In this document: positions 1 through 10,457 of the stretch, in pieces | Numbering within the stretch: the first letter of the stretch is position 1 | Layout: each line of letters starts with the position of its first letter | Assembly: GCA_015680685.1 (NCBI GenBank) | Contig: MNCI01035111.1 | Coordinates: 517,889-580,364, forward strand | DNA from: Gnetum montanum | Taxonomy: Eukaryota > Streptophyta > Gnetopsida > Gnetales > Gnetaceae | Length of the DNA: 62,476 nt | Direction: 5' to 3' | Program-made: the position numbers and the translations under genes | The notes under the pieces: generated by a model | The model's input: the letters and a program-made list of their open reading frames with translations, nothing else | Databases searched by the model: none | Told to the model about the DNA's origin: nothing

Positions 1-235
1 TCATCATCAATTTCATTAAAGTATTTTTAACACATTTATTGCAGTTTTGATTCAGCTATCTATTTGAAAGTTCAAAAGTCATTTAAGTGGATCAATCAAT
101 TTCCCTATAAAATCAATTCAATTAGATCAATTTTGCATTGTAGGTTTTTTAGTAGCTTGGGGTGACTTCAATGAATCAAGTTCTATGCAAATCCAACTCT
201 AGAATCATTAGCTATTCAAAATTTTCATATTGACC

Positions 236-690
236 ATGACTCATGGTCAGGTCATGGTATTGCAAGTTTGCAAATCTTGAGTTCACCATGACTTGTGGTA
301 TTGTAGAGATTTATTTTTTACAAGCCATGATCCATGCTCAGCTTGTGGTAAAGAACCATAAATTAGGATCAACTCATGATGTCAACCATGACTTGTGGTT
401 GATCCAAAATTGACAACAACAACTTATGGTTACCTCATGGAATAGATTTTAGTTAAGGTAAATTCACAATGACTCTTGGTATTCAAAAATTCAAATTTTT
501 TAACTATTGTATTAGACCACAACTCACGGTATCCTCAGTATTCAAAATTTCACTGACTCTTCACAAAACATGACTCATGATCAACTTGTGATAAAGCACC
601 ACAACTCATGGTTGCCTTGTGATGAAGCACCATCACTTGTGGTAAGCTCATAGTAAAAGACCATAACTCATACTTTTATATCATGACTTA
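236..690. repeat. degenerate CATGACTCATGGT motif cluster
   Basis: A short motif close to catgactcatggta/catgacttgtggta recurs about ten times over roughly 450 bp, at irregular spacing and with many substitutions. Examples begin near 236, 287, 389, 468, 517, 564 and 600. Some copies share the follow-on text 'ttcaaa' or 'aagcacc', so this looks like an old minisatellite or the repeated part of a transposon LTR rather than coding DNA. No long open frame overlaps it. Confidence 0.5.
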
Positions 691-2679
691 TGTGAAATTA
701 AAAGTTGATTATTTTATGAGATTTCAATCATATTTTAGAATTTCCATCAAATGGTTCTATCTCACGAATCTTAATAGGAACTTCATGCTATCCAAAATAA
801 GTGTTCTTTGAAGGATAGAGGATTTAGGGTATGAGCACATTTGTCTATAACCTATTACTCATTCATGTTGCATGTCATATAGGTGTGTTTAGTTTTTATT
901 TGATTATTATGTGTTACATAATTTTTATGTTTTATATTATTCTAAGTGAACTCCTAGTCATAGCCTAGCTATAGTTCATTACATTTTATGAATTATGAGC
1001 TAGTTTCCAAGCATTATTATGTATTAACCCTTTATGCAGGTGTTGGGAGTAGATTGCAAGTCATAATTTAGTCATACTTATGAAGTGCAACCAAGTCACA
1101 ATGTCTATGAACCACATGATCATTGGATTTGATTATTAAATCTAGCTATAAGATACCTATATATCATAGTCCAATCATAATGAGGTACTAGGTGGATGTA
1201 GATCATAGTAAGATCATGACTATAGGTTTGCACTTTAAGGTTGGACCAACTACTACACAAGCTTATTGTAGTTAGGACTATGAGAAAGACACACATTACA
1301 ACCTAATCATACTAATAAATAGAACATACTCAAGCTTTTGCATGATTAAGAATAATATGCCAACTTTGAATCACTATGCATTCACAAATAGAAATGCTAG
1401 TTAAATGTTCATCATAGTCTAATCATAGTTTGAGAATTTTAAATGTTTAAAAAATATTTATACTATATTTTAAGTCTAGTTTTTGATCCATTGACATTGA
1501 GGATCTATAAATAGGTCTTTGATAATCATATTGAGGTGTTGGCAAGCTTGTATCACCATGAGGTCAAGTCATGTAAGAGAAATGCAAAATAAATGGGAAT
1601 GGAAAGGGCATGTAGAGCATTAAAGAACATTGATTCAAATTCCTAAGGATATGAATTATTAGCTTAGTGATAGAAGCTTTGACATGGAAATCCAAGTCAT
1701 AGGTTTAATTTCAATACCCTACTTCACTTGATGCTACTCAGCCATGTCCCAACCCTCCTTCTTGGGCTCCCTTCCTACCTTCTTTTGCTATTGATTCCAC
1801 ATCTATTTTTTGAGGCCATCCCTCCCATTCAATACCCATTACTAGCCCACCAATTAACCCCATAAGCAATGTTGACTCACCAGTTGTAGTTTCAAAAAAG
1901 TCCAAATTTGTAGAGTGGATCAAGAGGTGTAGGAGGTGGTTGTGCCTTGAAAAATAAGTAATAAGAGAAGAGTCGAGCACTAATGGCATGAAAAGAGCAT
2001 AAATAATGAACAATTTAACTTCCTTCCTTCCCCACCATAGCCATACTGACCCCCCAAGTCTTACCCTACTTATTCATCTACATTCCCATTCCCACTACTT
2101 TGAGGGTTTTCTTTCCAAAATTCCTCGCATTTGTAGGCATGTAATCCCCTTTTGGATTTGTAATGGCGATGTTGGTTTGTTTGGCTCATACTACCATACA
2201 CTCCCTACCAATGTTCTTCTTGGCCTTATCTTATTCATTGACCAATATGGAGTAGTGATTCATCCAAATGATGTTTCCACCTGTGCCTACTACTATGAAA
2301 TCTAGCTAGCTAATCTCTAGGACAACAATAATGTTAACCCAACAAAATTCTCCTAGTTCTCCATTTTAGCAAGCTCTATGGTTGATTGGCCTTCCATGTA
2401 GCATGCTTGCCCATACATGGGCAATGGCTCTAGTTTTATGGTGTTCTATGTCAACTACTCCAACTGCATTAGCATGTAACTATGCATGTGTTTTTTTTCA
2501 TTAGATATGACACTATCATAAGATGCTTGGTCTACTCTTGTTTTTTATTTTTGGTTTTTGCATGCAACTAGGCTTGGGCTAGTAAGCTAATGGTGGTGTC
2601 CTTGGCTAATAATGTTGTGATTAAATAATAATGAAGTGTTATCCTATGCTTCATATCTAATTTTAGTTTTTTTTAACTT

Positions 2680-2712
<33 letters not shown>

Positions 2713-4780
2713 TTGTAAAGAGAAAAATTAAGTAGCCAAAGTTAAGTTGTAAATTTAGTAAAAATGAAATTTGAAATGGGTATGGTTCAACCAATGCAAT
2801 ACGGTTTACTAGATGTATTTAACTTTAGTTTCAATTTTAGATTCCCAATTATTGCATTTTCTTCTTTTTCATTGACTATACCATTTAGGTTTATGCCTTT
2901 ATCATTGTGTTATGCTAGAGTGCTCCTCTATACTCTTAAATTTTTTTCACTATTTTATTTTTAAATTCCAACACCCTTGAAAATAAAAGAAAAGGAAAAA
3001 ATAAAATGCACGGCACAAATTGAAATGGATTATGGGATACCTTGTAATTATTAAAAAGGGTTGATAGACAAACATGTTGGATATGGTTGATCAATGCAAC
3101 CATCTCTCCATCCACATCCAAGTTTAAAATTTTTTATAGGAAAGGATCAAAAAAATACAAGCCTCACAATGGGGGGAGGAAGGTTAGCAATCTCAGCATC
3201 CTAGAGTCTTGTCATTAGGATTCAAGAGAAATGTTAAGAGTGTATTATGATGCAATAAACAAACATACCCATCAATGCCATTCCACTAGATGCTTATCAT
3301 TATCCTATCTAGCGGGTAGCAGTGGAAGTAATAGCAACCATGACCATGCACTTCACTTGCACTTGCACCTACAATTGCATCTCTACCTCTACTTCTATGG
3401 TAACTATGTTAAGCAACATTTGGTGTTGTGCAAGGGAGCAATGACCACCATTCATGCCTCCATAGCTCANTTGAATTTTAATATCATGGGTTAGGATCTT
3501 GTGAGTTTACCAAATAGGTAATGGTGGGATGTTGGATAACAAAACACATATTATTTTATGCATGTGGGGTGGTAATATAAGACTTACTTATGAAATTTTT
3601 TGGCTGAGAGGCGAACACATCTGGTGCAATGGTGGGTGGAAAGGGATGAAGTTTGTCACCATTGCCATGTTAGATCTCAAAAATGGGAAAAAATGCAATT
3701 TTCTACTAGCAATTTCTTGTGGTTGCCACATCCACTAGCACTCTATCATGGTCACACTCTATCCATGCCACCATCACACCCTACCCATGGCTACTACATC
3801 CATGAGGGTGGCCCCAAGAGTGTCAACCAGTGATGCAGCAACACCGAGATGCCCTGGACTCCTAGGATGACCATGTTCTAGTACACCAACACCAATAGGG
3901 GAAATAATAGTGGCCTTGTGCGATGTAGAGGTAGCTTTTTTTTAGCACTAAAAGGCAACATTAGCATAGTAGATCCTATAGCAGCAATGATAGTGCACAC
4001 AGTGATGGTGAGTGGGCATTAGAATCACCATGGAAACTATCAGGTGGTCCAGTGATAGCATCAATGTCATTTGAGTTTACCTCAGAGGTGCCAAAATTAT
4101 CGTGGATGTCATCAAAGCAATCACCCTACATAGCAAGGCCAACAACATGGTCATGGAGCTTCAAGATGGACTACTAGTCATCCTTGGCATGTCCATCCAT
4201 GGTGGGAAAATGATTTTGATTTGCCTTTGGAAGCTTCTTATTTTGTTTTGGCAACTTCTAAATTCGTTTCACAACAAAATGTTTGAGCAATGTTTTGATG
4301 TTCTATCTTCTGCTATTTTTCATAGTCAAGATAGTCAGAAAATTAACTTCCTTGTACAGAACTAAATTTTTTAAAAAAATTTATTTGGATGTTTTTCCAC
4401 TTGACCAAAAAATTTATTTTAGTTATATTAAGTATGTTGTGGATTGGCATGAGGTCCATTAGCAAAGAATGCTGAGTTTTTCTTCTATCCTAACAAGCTT
4501 TCTAATGTTTCCAGAGCAAATATTTTTGAAAGTAAAACCTACATAAATGGCTACCACATTCTCTTTTGATAATGCAAATTGTAGAATCAACTCAATGTTC
4601 TTTAAACATGTAGTAAAAGTTACTTTGGCCTCTCTCTTTTTCCTAGGTTATTCAAATTAAATATAGTAGTGGAGAAGCAATAACAAGCCTTCATAGCATT
4701 TTTACCATTTCAAGATCAGGGCTTGGCTCTAGAAGATGAACCCATATAGAAGTTTACAGGCATCTATTTGAATGATACCA
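691..4780. other. no recognisable gene
   Basis: AT-rich sequence with only short open frames (at most about 100 codons), none of which I recognise. A low-complexity CTTGCA/CTACCT-like stretch lies at 3,350-3,400 and produces a His/Leu-rich frame that is not convincing as protein. There is one undetermined base at 3,470. No RNA gene or transposon end was identified. Confidence 0.5.
2681..2712. repeat. (TACA)n/(TA)n microsatellite
   Basis: A run of perfect taca units passes into alternating ta. It is a simple tandem repeat. Confidence 0.9.
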
Positions 4781-4810
4781 ATGGTGGAATAAAATCATGC
4801 CTAACCCTTG

Positions 4811-5520
4811 ATGAAGAAGAAGTAATGTCTTTGATAGAAGAGAACAAAGTCTAAATGATGTAATTAAAAATATGGAAGGCTATAGAAATGTTTCACTACA
4901 AAGTAACAACATATCTGATTCCTTGCAAGAGAATGCAATTCTTGATAGATTACAAGTCTTACAAAGAAGAGGATTAGATTCCATGGAGATCAATAACATT
5001 TGGATTGAACCTGACCCTCAGTGTTGTATACCATAGAAAATTGACAATCGCTCCAGTTTACTAATGTTAAAGGAAGCTTGAACATGGATTATGGTCCAAC
5101 AAAAGGATGCCCAAAATCAAAAATGCAATAAAATGATATATCATGGAGACTTGCAATTATTTAGGAGTGCCATAGAAATCAATATTTGAACAAGATAGTA
5201 GGAAAATGATGATATAGAACTAATTATAAATCTCTCACATAAATGATTTTTCTGAATTGATTATTATAAAACCATTAGCTTATATATATATATATATGAA
5301 TTGGTTGAGATGATTTTAAAGAAGATGATGTTAACCAGGCCCAACTAAAAATAGAATTATTCATCGTACATTATTATTCTCTTCTATCAAAGACATCACT
5401 TCTTCCTTCAAAGAACATCATTTAGGCTTTATTCTCTTTTATCAATTACTCATTCTATGTTGTTGTTCTCTTCTATTGTTGATGAAGGAAAAAGCAATGT
5501 CTTTGATAGAAGAGAGTAAA
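4811..5520. repeat. three copies of a 36-bp module, one inverted
   Basis: A module built around aatgtctttgatagaagaga occurs at 4,811-4,846 and 5,481-5,516 on the plus strand and, inverted, at about 5,375-5,410. The last direct copy also sits beside a perfect 10-bp inverted repeat (tctcttctat ... atagaagaga). The arrangement suggests a rearranged foldback or MITE-like relic. No coding function is visible. Confidence 0.5.
5298..5365. mobile_element. fragment of the foldback MITE family
   Basis: After a (TA)n run this stretch matches the outer end of the foldback element at 7,188-7,545: gaattggttgagatgatttt corresponds to caattggctaagatgatttt there. A short insertion follows, then the shared aactaaaaatagaatta text. 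The loop-like word aaatctctcacataaat occurs just upstream at 5,229-5,245. It is a rearranged partial copy of the same family. Confidence 0.5.
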
Positions 5521-5521
5521 T

Positions 5522-5704
5522 TCTAATCAATTTAAAACTAAGACTATGACCTTATGTTCTCTGGAAATGGAGCATAAAGGTCTAGAGTTTTGTTTTTAGA
5601 AATCACTATGACTCACCAAATAAAGCGATTTATGAATATCATAAGTCTAATCAATTTAGTACTAAGGCTATTGCCTTATGTTCTTTGGAAATGGAGCATA
5701 AAGG
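5522..5704. repeat. 59-bp direct repeat pair
   Basis: Copies at 5,522-5,580 and 5,646-5,704 have the same length and differ at six positions by eye. They immediately precede the tRNA-Ala-like sequence. Origin unknown; they could be a local duplication. Confidence 0.7.
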
Positions 5705-5719
5705 TTTATTATTATTAAT

Positions 5720-5792
5720 TGGAGATGTGGGGTATCAATCCTCATACCTCTTGCATGCAAAGCAAGTGCTCTACCATATGAGCAACACCCCT
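5720..5792 (-). tRNA. tRNA-Ala(UGC)-like sequence, probably a pseudogene
   Basis: Read on the minus strand this is exactly 73 nt and matches the plant nuclear tRNA-Ala layout: 7-bp acceptor stem, tt linker, GCTC/GAGC D-stem, a 5-bp anticodon stem (cttgc/gcaag) around the loop tttgcat with anticodon TGC, a 5-nt variable region, a T-arm and discriminator A. The defects are a first acceptor pair A-C instead of G-C, one mismatch in the T-stem, and a T-loop reading attgata instead of the usual ttcgatc, which damages the internal B box. No intron is present, unlike the plastid trnA gene. Most likely a decayed nuclear copy; transcription by RNA polymerase III is doubtful. Confidence 0.7.
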
Positions 5793-6063
5793 TACCTCAT
5801 TGATTTGTGGATATAACTTCCTAGGTGTAGGATCATGAGTAATATTATGTTGAAATCCTAAACTATTATCTCTTATCAATAGGCCATTTTTAGAGAATGG
5901 AATTAGAGATGCTTGGCCTACGAGATGTTGATAGAATTCATGACTAGATGTTACAGTATCTGAGAGAGGATGTTGCAAAGTTCACTACAAGCTTTATTGC
6001 AAGCAATAAATCATCTCACTCCATAATTATTATTGATTGTGACTATAGTGCCTATAATTCTAA

Positions 6064-6924
6064 TAAGTTGGATGCAAAGCAAAAAAATGCTACAATAAAA
6101 TTGTAGGGAACATGATGTTTTCATAGTCAATTAATGAATTTGTTTCCCATTTACGAATGATTATCTAGGGAACAATTGGTATGAGAAAGTCATTTCTCAT
6201 AGGCATACTTCGTAATGCTTTCATGAAATACTATCATGAAGAACATAATACTTTACTTGTCATGGCACCCATAGGAGCTGTGACATTTAACACTAACACA
6301 ACATCCATTCATTCCAGTTTGAGCATTGGAATATGTGCTCAATCCTATTCTACAACTCTGTATATATTATTTGGAATGCTAATAGTGATGTAGCAGATAG
6401 GGATCCCCATGGATTTAGAATCTTAGATGATGACGATGATGATATTGAATGATCTCTGCTTATATGTGAAGGTGCATGGGTTACACTCATAGTTAACCTT
6501 TGGCCTAGAGCAAGAGTGGTAAATGGTGCACTAGGCATAATTCACACTATTATGTATCATTCAAGTAAATAGCCACATGCATTACCATCGTACGTTGTTG
6601 TTGATTTTGACTCCTACATCAGATGTCCCTTTGATAATGGTAATCCTCATCATGTGCCAATTATACTTGTGGTCCAAGGAGCATTGTGTTAGTTACCATT
6701 ATGGTTGGCATGGGCCACGACCATTCATAAATTTCAAGGAATGACACTAGATAAGGTTACTATTGACATTGGTTCAAGAGAAGTTATGGGCCTAACAGTT
6801 GTTGCATTACCTAGAGTTAAGACCATTGATTCTTTGAAGATTTATCCTCCTTTCTCTATGTAGAGATACAAAAATGTTTCAGATGCTAAACATCTCCATA
6901 GTAGAATTGCATAGGAATTTTTTT
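6064..6924 (+). pseudogene. PIF1-family DNA helicase pseudogene
   Basis: PIF1 proteins are 5'-3' superfamily 1B DNA helicases. A weak upstream match (KLDAKQKNA, usually L-x-x-x-Q-K) is followed by a degenerate Walker A, GTIGMRKS, at 6,169-6,192 (family GTGGTGKS), then MAPIGAVTFN and a TSIHSSLSI segment. Next, in another frame, comes the C-terminal part: VNLWPRARVVNGALG near 6,500, VVVDFDSY near 6,600, LAWATTIHKFQGMTLDKV near 6,710 and VVALPRV near 6,805. At least six in-frame stops, one frame change and the loss of the Walker B to motif IV region show it is dead. The C-terminal motifs resemble the GLTFVALSRVR-type PIF1 proteins more than the plant Helitron helicase (AMTINKSQGQ-type). Confidence 0.8.
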
Positions 6925-7038
6925 TTGCTCAATTGGAGGATTAAACATATTAAGTTCACACTTATCACTATATTTTACCTTTTTTTCAATCCTATTCTAA
7001 AACTCTATATATATTATTTGAAATGCTAATAGTGATGT
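6340..7038. repeat. 52-bp direct repeat around the PIF1 relic
   Basis: Copies at 6,340-6,391 (inside the helicase relic) and 6,987-7,038 (just past it) start with caatcctattcta and end with aatgctaatagtgatgt. They have equal length and about four differences by eye. The second copy lies outside the helicase frame, so this may mark a duplication or a recombination junction. Confidence 0.7.
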
Positions 7039-7187
7039 TATTTAAATATTTTTATTAATATTTTAACAACTAGAACATTTATAACTATGTCTTTTATAAT
7101 GATAATTGATAACATAAAAACTTAAAAAAATAATTAAATTCTACTCATTACTTGCAAAATTGCTCCACTATATATATATATATATAT

Positions 7188-7545
7188 CAATTGGCTAAGA
7201 TGATTTTAACCAAGCTTGACTACTAGACAAGATAACAAGATAACTAAAAATGGAATCAGTCATCCCTCCTTTGTTTCTCTACCACTTAGCCAATTTAGTT
7301 TTACCTTCTCAGTCAAGTTTGTTTTGTCTTTGTTTATTCATGAAATTTTTGAGAAATAAATCTCTCACATAAATAACAACTCAAAAATGCCATGAATAAA
7401 CAAAGATAGAAAAAACTTGACCAAGAGGATAAAACTAAATTAGGTAAGTGGTAGAGAAATAAAGAAGGGATGAGTAATTCTATTTTTAGTTATCTTGTTA
7501 CCTTGTCTAGTATTTTTTCTTGGTTAAAATCATCTCATCCAATCA
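7188..7545. mobile_element. foldback MITE with 155-bp inverted arms
   Basis: The left arm 7,188-7,342 and right arm 7,391-7,545 are near-complementary over their full equal length, separated by a 48-nt loop. The ends read caattggctaagatgatttt on the left, and the right end reversed reads tgattggatgagatgatttt. Both sides abut TA-rich sequence (about 7,170 and 7,556), consistent with TA-type target duplications, although the microsatellite hides the exact boundary. There is no coding capacity. The structure fits a Stowaway-like or other foldback non-autonomous DNA transposon; the superfamily is not proven. A partial copy lies at 5,298-5,365. Confidence 0.75.
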
Positions 7546-7556
7546 ATATATATAAG

Positions 7557-8452
7557 CCAGTATATTGCGAAAAATAAAAAATGACAAACGAAGTTAAAAC
7601 ATTTGGACCTTACATACTTAACTAACATGGACCAAGTATGGTTATTTTCTAATATATTAGTACTTTGGTTTTATGTATGTTCAAACATTTGTAGCAATGG
7701 TTTTTCACAAGACTACTCAAGAAGTTTCATTAATCTAACTCACTGACATGCATCAAAAAAAAAGGCACTGCAACTTCATAACACTAAATATTGAGATGAC
7801 TTGCATCTTAACTCTATGTTCATTTTTTTTTCATATTATGTGAGAACAAAGGATTTTTGTATACTCCTCCTCCATTTCTACCCTTACCATCTTTATTTCC
7901 TCATTCTTTTTCACATGTCTCATTGAAGTTTCCTCTATCTCCAACTTTTTATTGCACATCATTCCCATATGACTCCAAAGTTATTTTACTTTGTTCAAGG
8001 GTTACAAATGTTACCCAAGTGATTTAGTAGTTGTATGCAGATCTATGCTAGACAATAACCTAGACAAAACATTGTGCATGTGAATGGATAGGGACTCTTG
8101 TTTCAAGGCTCAATGCTAATTTTGCTAAATGAAGGTTATGACATGTGGATATTTTTATAAGGCATGCATGTTTATTTTGGTAGTGGGATGCACTTGTATG
8201 AGAGATAGTATCTTGGAGATATATTGGATTTATTTGTTCTATCCTTCTTTTGGTAGTTTTGGTAATTATTTCTAATGGATGTGTGACTGTCATCCTTTAA
8301 CCCATCCTCCTTTTTCATCCTTGTTGTCATAGGAAATTTATTCTCTTATATGACTTATGAATATTTATCATGAGAATTCTATATACATATTTGTTATTAA
8401 TTTTATGCTAATCCATTATTCAAGTTTGAGACATCACCAAAAAGGAGAAGAT
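7557..8452. other. no recognisable gene
   Basis: AT-rich sequence with only a 77-codon minus-strand frame (8,060-8,293) that I do not recognise. Nothing else is supported. If the LTR start proposed at 8,453 is right, the end of this stretch would be the 3' internal end of a copia-type element, but no RNase H motif is readable. Confidence 0.4.
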
Positions 8453-9480
8453 TGTTGACCTTTTGGTATGTCAAAACTTTGAAAAATGGAGAATTTGTTA
8501 TTGTGTTTTTGAGATATTATAAGTCTAAGGAAGATGAATTTGACATATTAAGGGGACTAAGATAAGAGCAAGAATGGATAAATTGGAATGCTAGAGTTCA
8601 TAAGAAGATGCAAGGATTTCAAGAAAATCATAAGAATATGAAACATTCCACATCATCAGAAGCAAGGATGAGACATCTTATGTAAGATGTCTCATGCAAG
8701 ATATCTTGCCCAAAGTAAAGATGTCTTACTTACATGAAGGTAGAAACAACAAGAAGTCTTGGGATCATAGAAGATGTCTCAAATAGTCATTTCTAGCCAT
8801 TGTATAGATTACAATGGGAAAATGGAGGAGAACAAGGCTGTAGAGGGAAGACTTACTTAAAGAAATGAATAACAAGTTTTGTACAAGCAATCAAGCGAGT
8901 AATTGTATACATTCTTTGTGAAATATAGTATTTTAATTCTCTATCATTTGATGTATGTTGTTGTGTGCCTCAAATTAAGAAATTAGATGCTTAGTTTATT
9001 CCTTCCTTGATTATCCTATTCCTTGTTGTAAGCCTTAAGGGACTAGATATGCATCATGAGGGAAGGTATCCTTTGAGATTGTTGGGACCTTAAGGGGTTG
9101 GGTGTGTTTCTAAGTAAAAATACCCCTTGTGGAGCTCAATAGTTTGTAAATGTTTTGATGTTTTTAAAATTACATTTTGAAAGAACAAAGTCTAGAGGTG
9201 TGCAAGGATTCTATCCTTCAAGTGTGGACATACTAAAGTTGGGAAATTGTGTACAATAGCTGTGTAAGAATTGGGTATTGTTAGCTTGAACTTATTCAAC
9301 CACCTTCTAAGTTATTGATCTTCACCTAGACCACACACTAATTAACTATTGGATGAACCAAGTTAAGTATTTAAGTAATTGACGAGCCAGGCAAAATTCT
9401 GTGTTAGATACCTTTACTCTTTATCTTTATTTCTTTCATTGTAGAAATTATCACCTCGTTTGTGACTGACTCGTCAGTCA
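8453..9480 (+). mobile_element. possible Ty1/copia-type LTR start and body
   Basis: The purine-rich word aaaaaggagaagat directly followed by tgttgacc (8,453) is the usual layout of a polypurine tract and LTR 5' end in many plant copia elements. Downstream sequence contains a palindrome cluster (8,670-8,693) and no coding frame. No second LTR, target duplication or 3' CA end was located, so the right boundary is arbitrary. It could be chance. Confidence 0.3.
8670..8693. repeat. 24-bp near-palindrome with GACATC/GATGTC core
   Basis: Perfect 11-bp arms gagacatctta/taagatgtctc are separated by tg. Further gatgtc or gatatc copies follow to about 8,780. Such motif clusters are typical of LTR U3 regions, which would fit the LTR start proposed just upstream. 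Confidence 0.7.
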
Positions 9481-9961
9481 TATCCCATGGAGGAATAATT
9501 TAATGTTAAAATATCATCAAGACATAAAACCAACGATTAGATCTAGATTCAATTGAGAACACCACACTTACAACTATCACCCATAAGTAAAATTAACAAT
9601 ATTCACCTTAACTTCTAACATTAATTTCAAAGATGAATACAATCAATTAAACCAAATTGAATTTAAATAAATTTATGAGAAATAAGGAAGATTACAAAGG
9701 ACATGTCACCTAATTTATGACACTGCTCTATTATCTATACAATGCAACAACTTCACAATCTTAAAACATTGTTGGCTATTAATTGCCACAAAGCATCAAC
9801 ACTTTTCCTTCACAATTTTGTGCATAAAAAAAATTCTAATCTAGTGTGGTTCTCTTAATAGTATTTTTTCTCTATTTCTACATATCCTTTTTTTCTATTC
9901 TCTATCTCCTTTGTTGCATTTGGCAAGGGAATTTATAAGGACCATTCTAACACAAATGGCC

Positions 9962-10457
9962 ATGGCAATTAATACCCATGCATAATGTCCACTACCACCA
10001 CTCGCATAGGTAATGTTCATCGATCACGTGGCAAAGAAATGTGCAACTCCCACCACCCACATGCAGACAACGACTGTAGGAATGTGTAAGAAACAACTGT
10101 AGTTGCATGATTAAAGAACATGGTTGATGAAGTGGCACACCCATATTGTAGCACCAATGTCCAACTTGTAGCTCCATTACTACCATAAATTCTCAATATG
10201 CATTCCTGTTGTTACTGCAAAAACAAAACCAAAAACAAGAAAACATAACACTAGTATAGATCAAGGAATTGGATTCTTCAATTGCCACCAACAAAACCTA
10301 CACCTCTGGTTCAAGTCTTTAGTACATAAAAACTAATAAACTAATACTCATCATTGTAATAAAATAAAAAAAAATTAAAATAATTAAAATAAATACTAAT
10401 TAAATAATTAATAATATCTAATTAAGATTTTAAAACTACCAATTTTTTGGTTTAACA
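9962..10457. repeat. unknown dispersed repeat R1, copy 1
   Basis: Matches 17,866-18,466 over its length, beginning at atggcaattaata and ending in tttaaca. It contains a minus-strand open frame (9,992-10,186) that is conserved without stops in the other copy, and a splice-acceptor-like polypyrimidine-CAG (about 10,205-10,225 read on minus) just before that frame. The A/T-rich right third is only loosely conserved. The ends (minus strand TGTTAAACC) would suit an LTR, but no flanking primer site was found. Confidence 0.6.
9992..10186 (-). CDS. short conserved frame in repeat R1 (hypothetical)
   Basis: A 64-codon frame beginning MVVMELQVGHWC. A frame at 17,933-18,154 in the other R1 copy begins MAIMELQLGRWHC and keeps the same order of Cys, His and Gly residues (e.g. 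LHQPCSL/LHQPHSL, HYLCEWW/HYLCRWW). No family is recognised. The lack of stops in both copies hints at coding use, but two copies of a short G/T-rich sequence are weak proof. Confidence 0.3.
   Translation of the reverse strand: MVVMELQVGHWCYNMGVPLHQPCSLIMQLQLFLTHSYSRCLHVGGGSCTFLCHVIDEHYLCEWW

Noticed and set aside
2006-2305. 99-codon plus-strand frame
   Set aside because: His/Leu/Pro-rich with no recognisable motif and no supporting context; probably a chance open frame.
3231-3494. 87-codon frame with His-Leu repeats
   Set aside because: Comes from a low-complexity CTTGCA/CTACCT stretch and spans an undetermined base.
6064-6924. Helitron RepHel gene
   Set aside because: No Rep domain, no Helitron-type AMTINKSQGQ motif and no recognised ends; only a PIF1-family call is supported.
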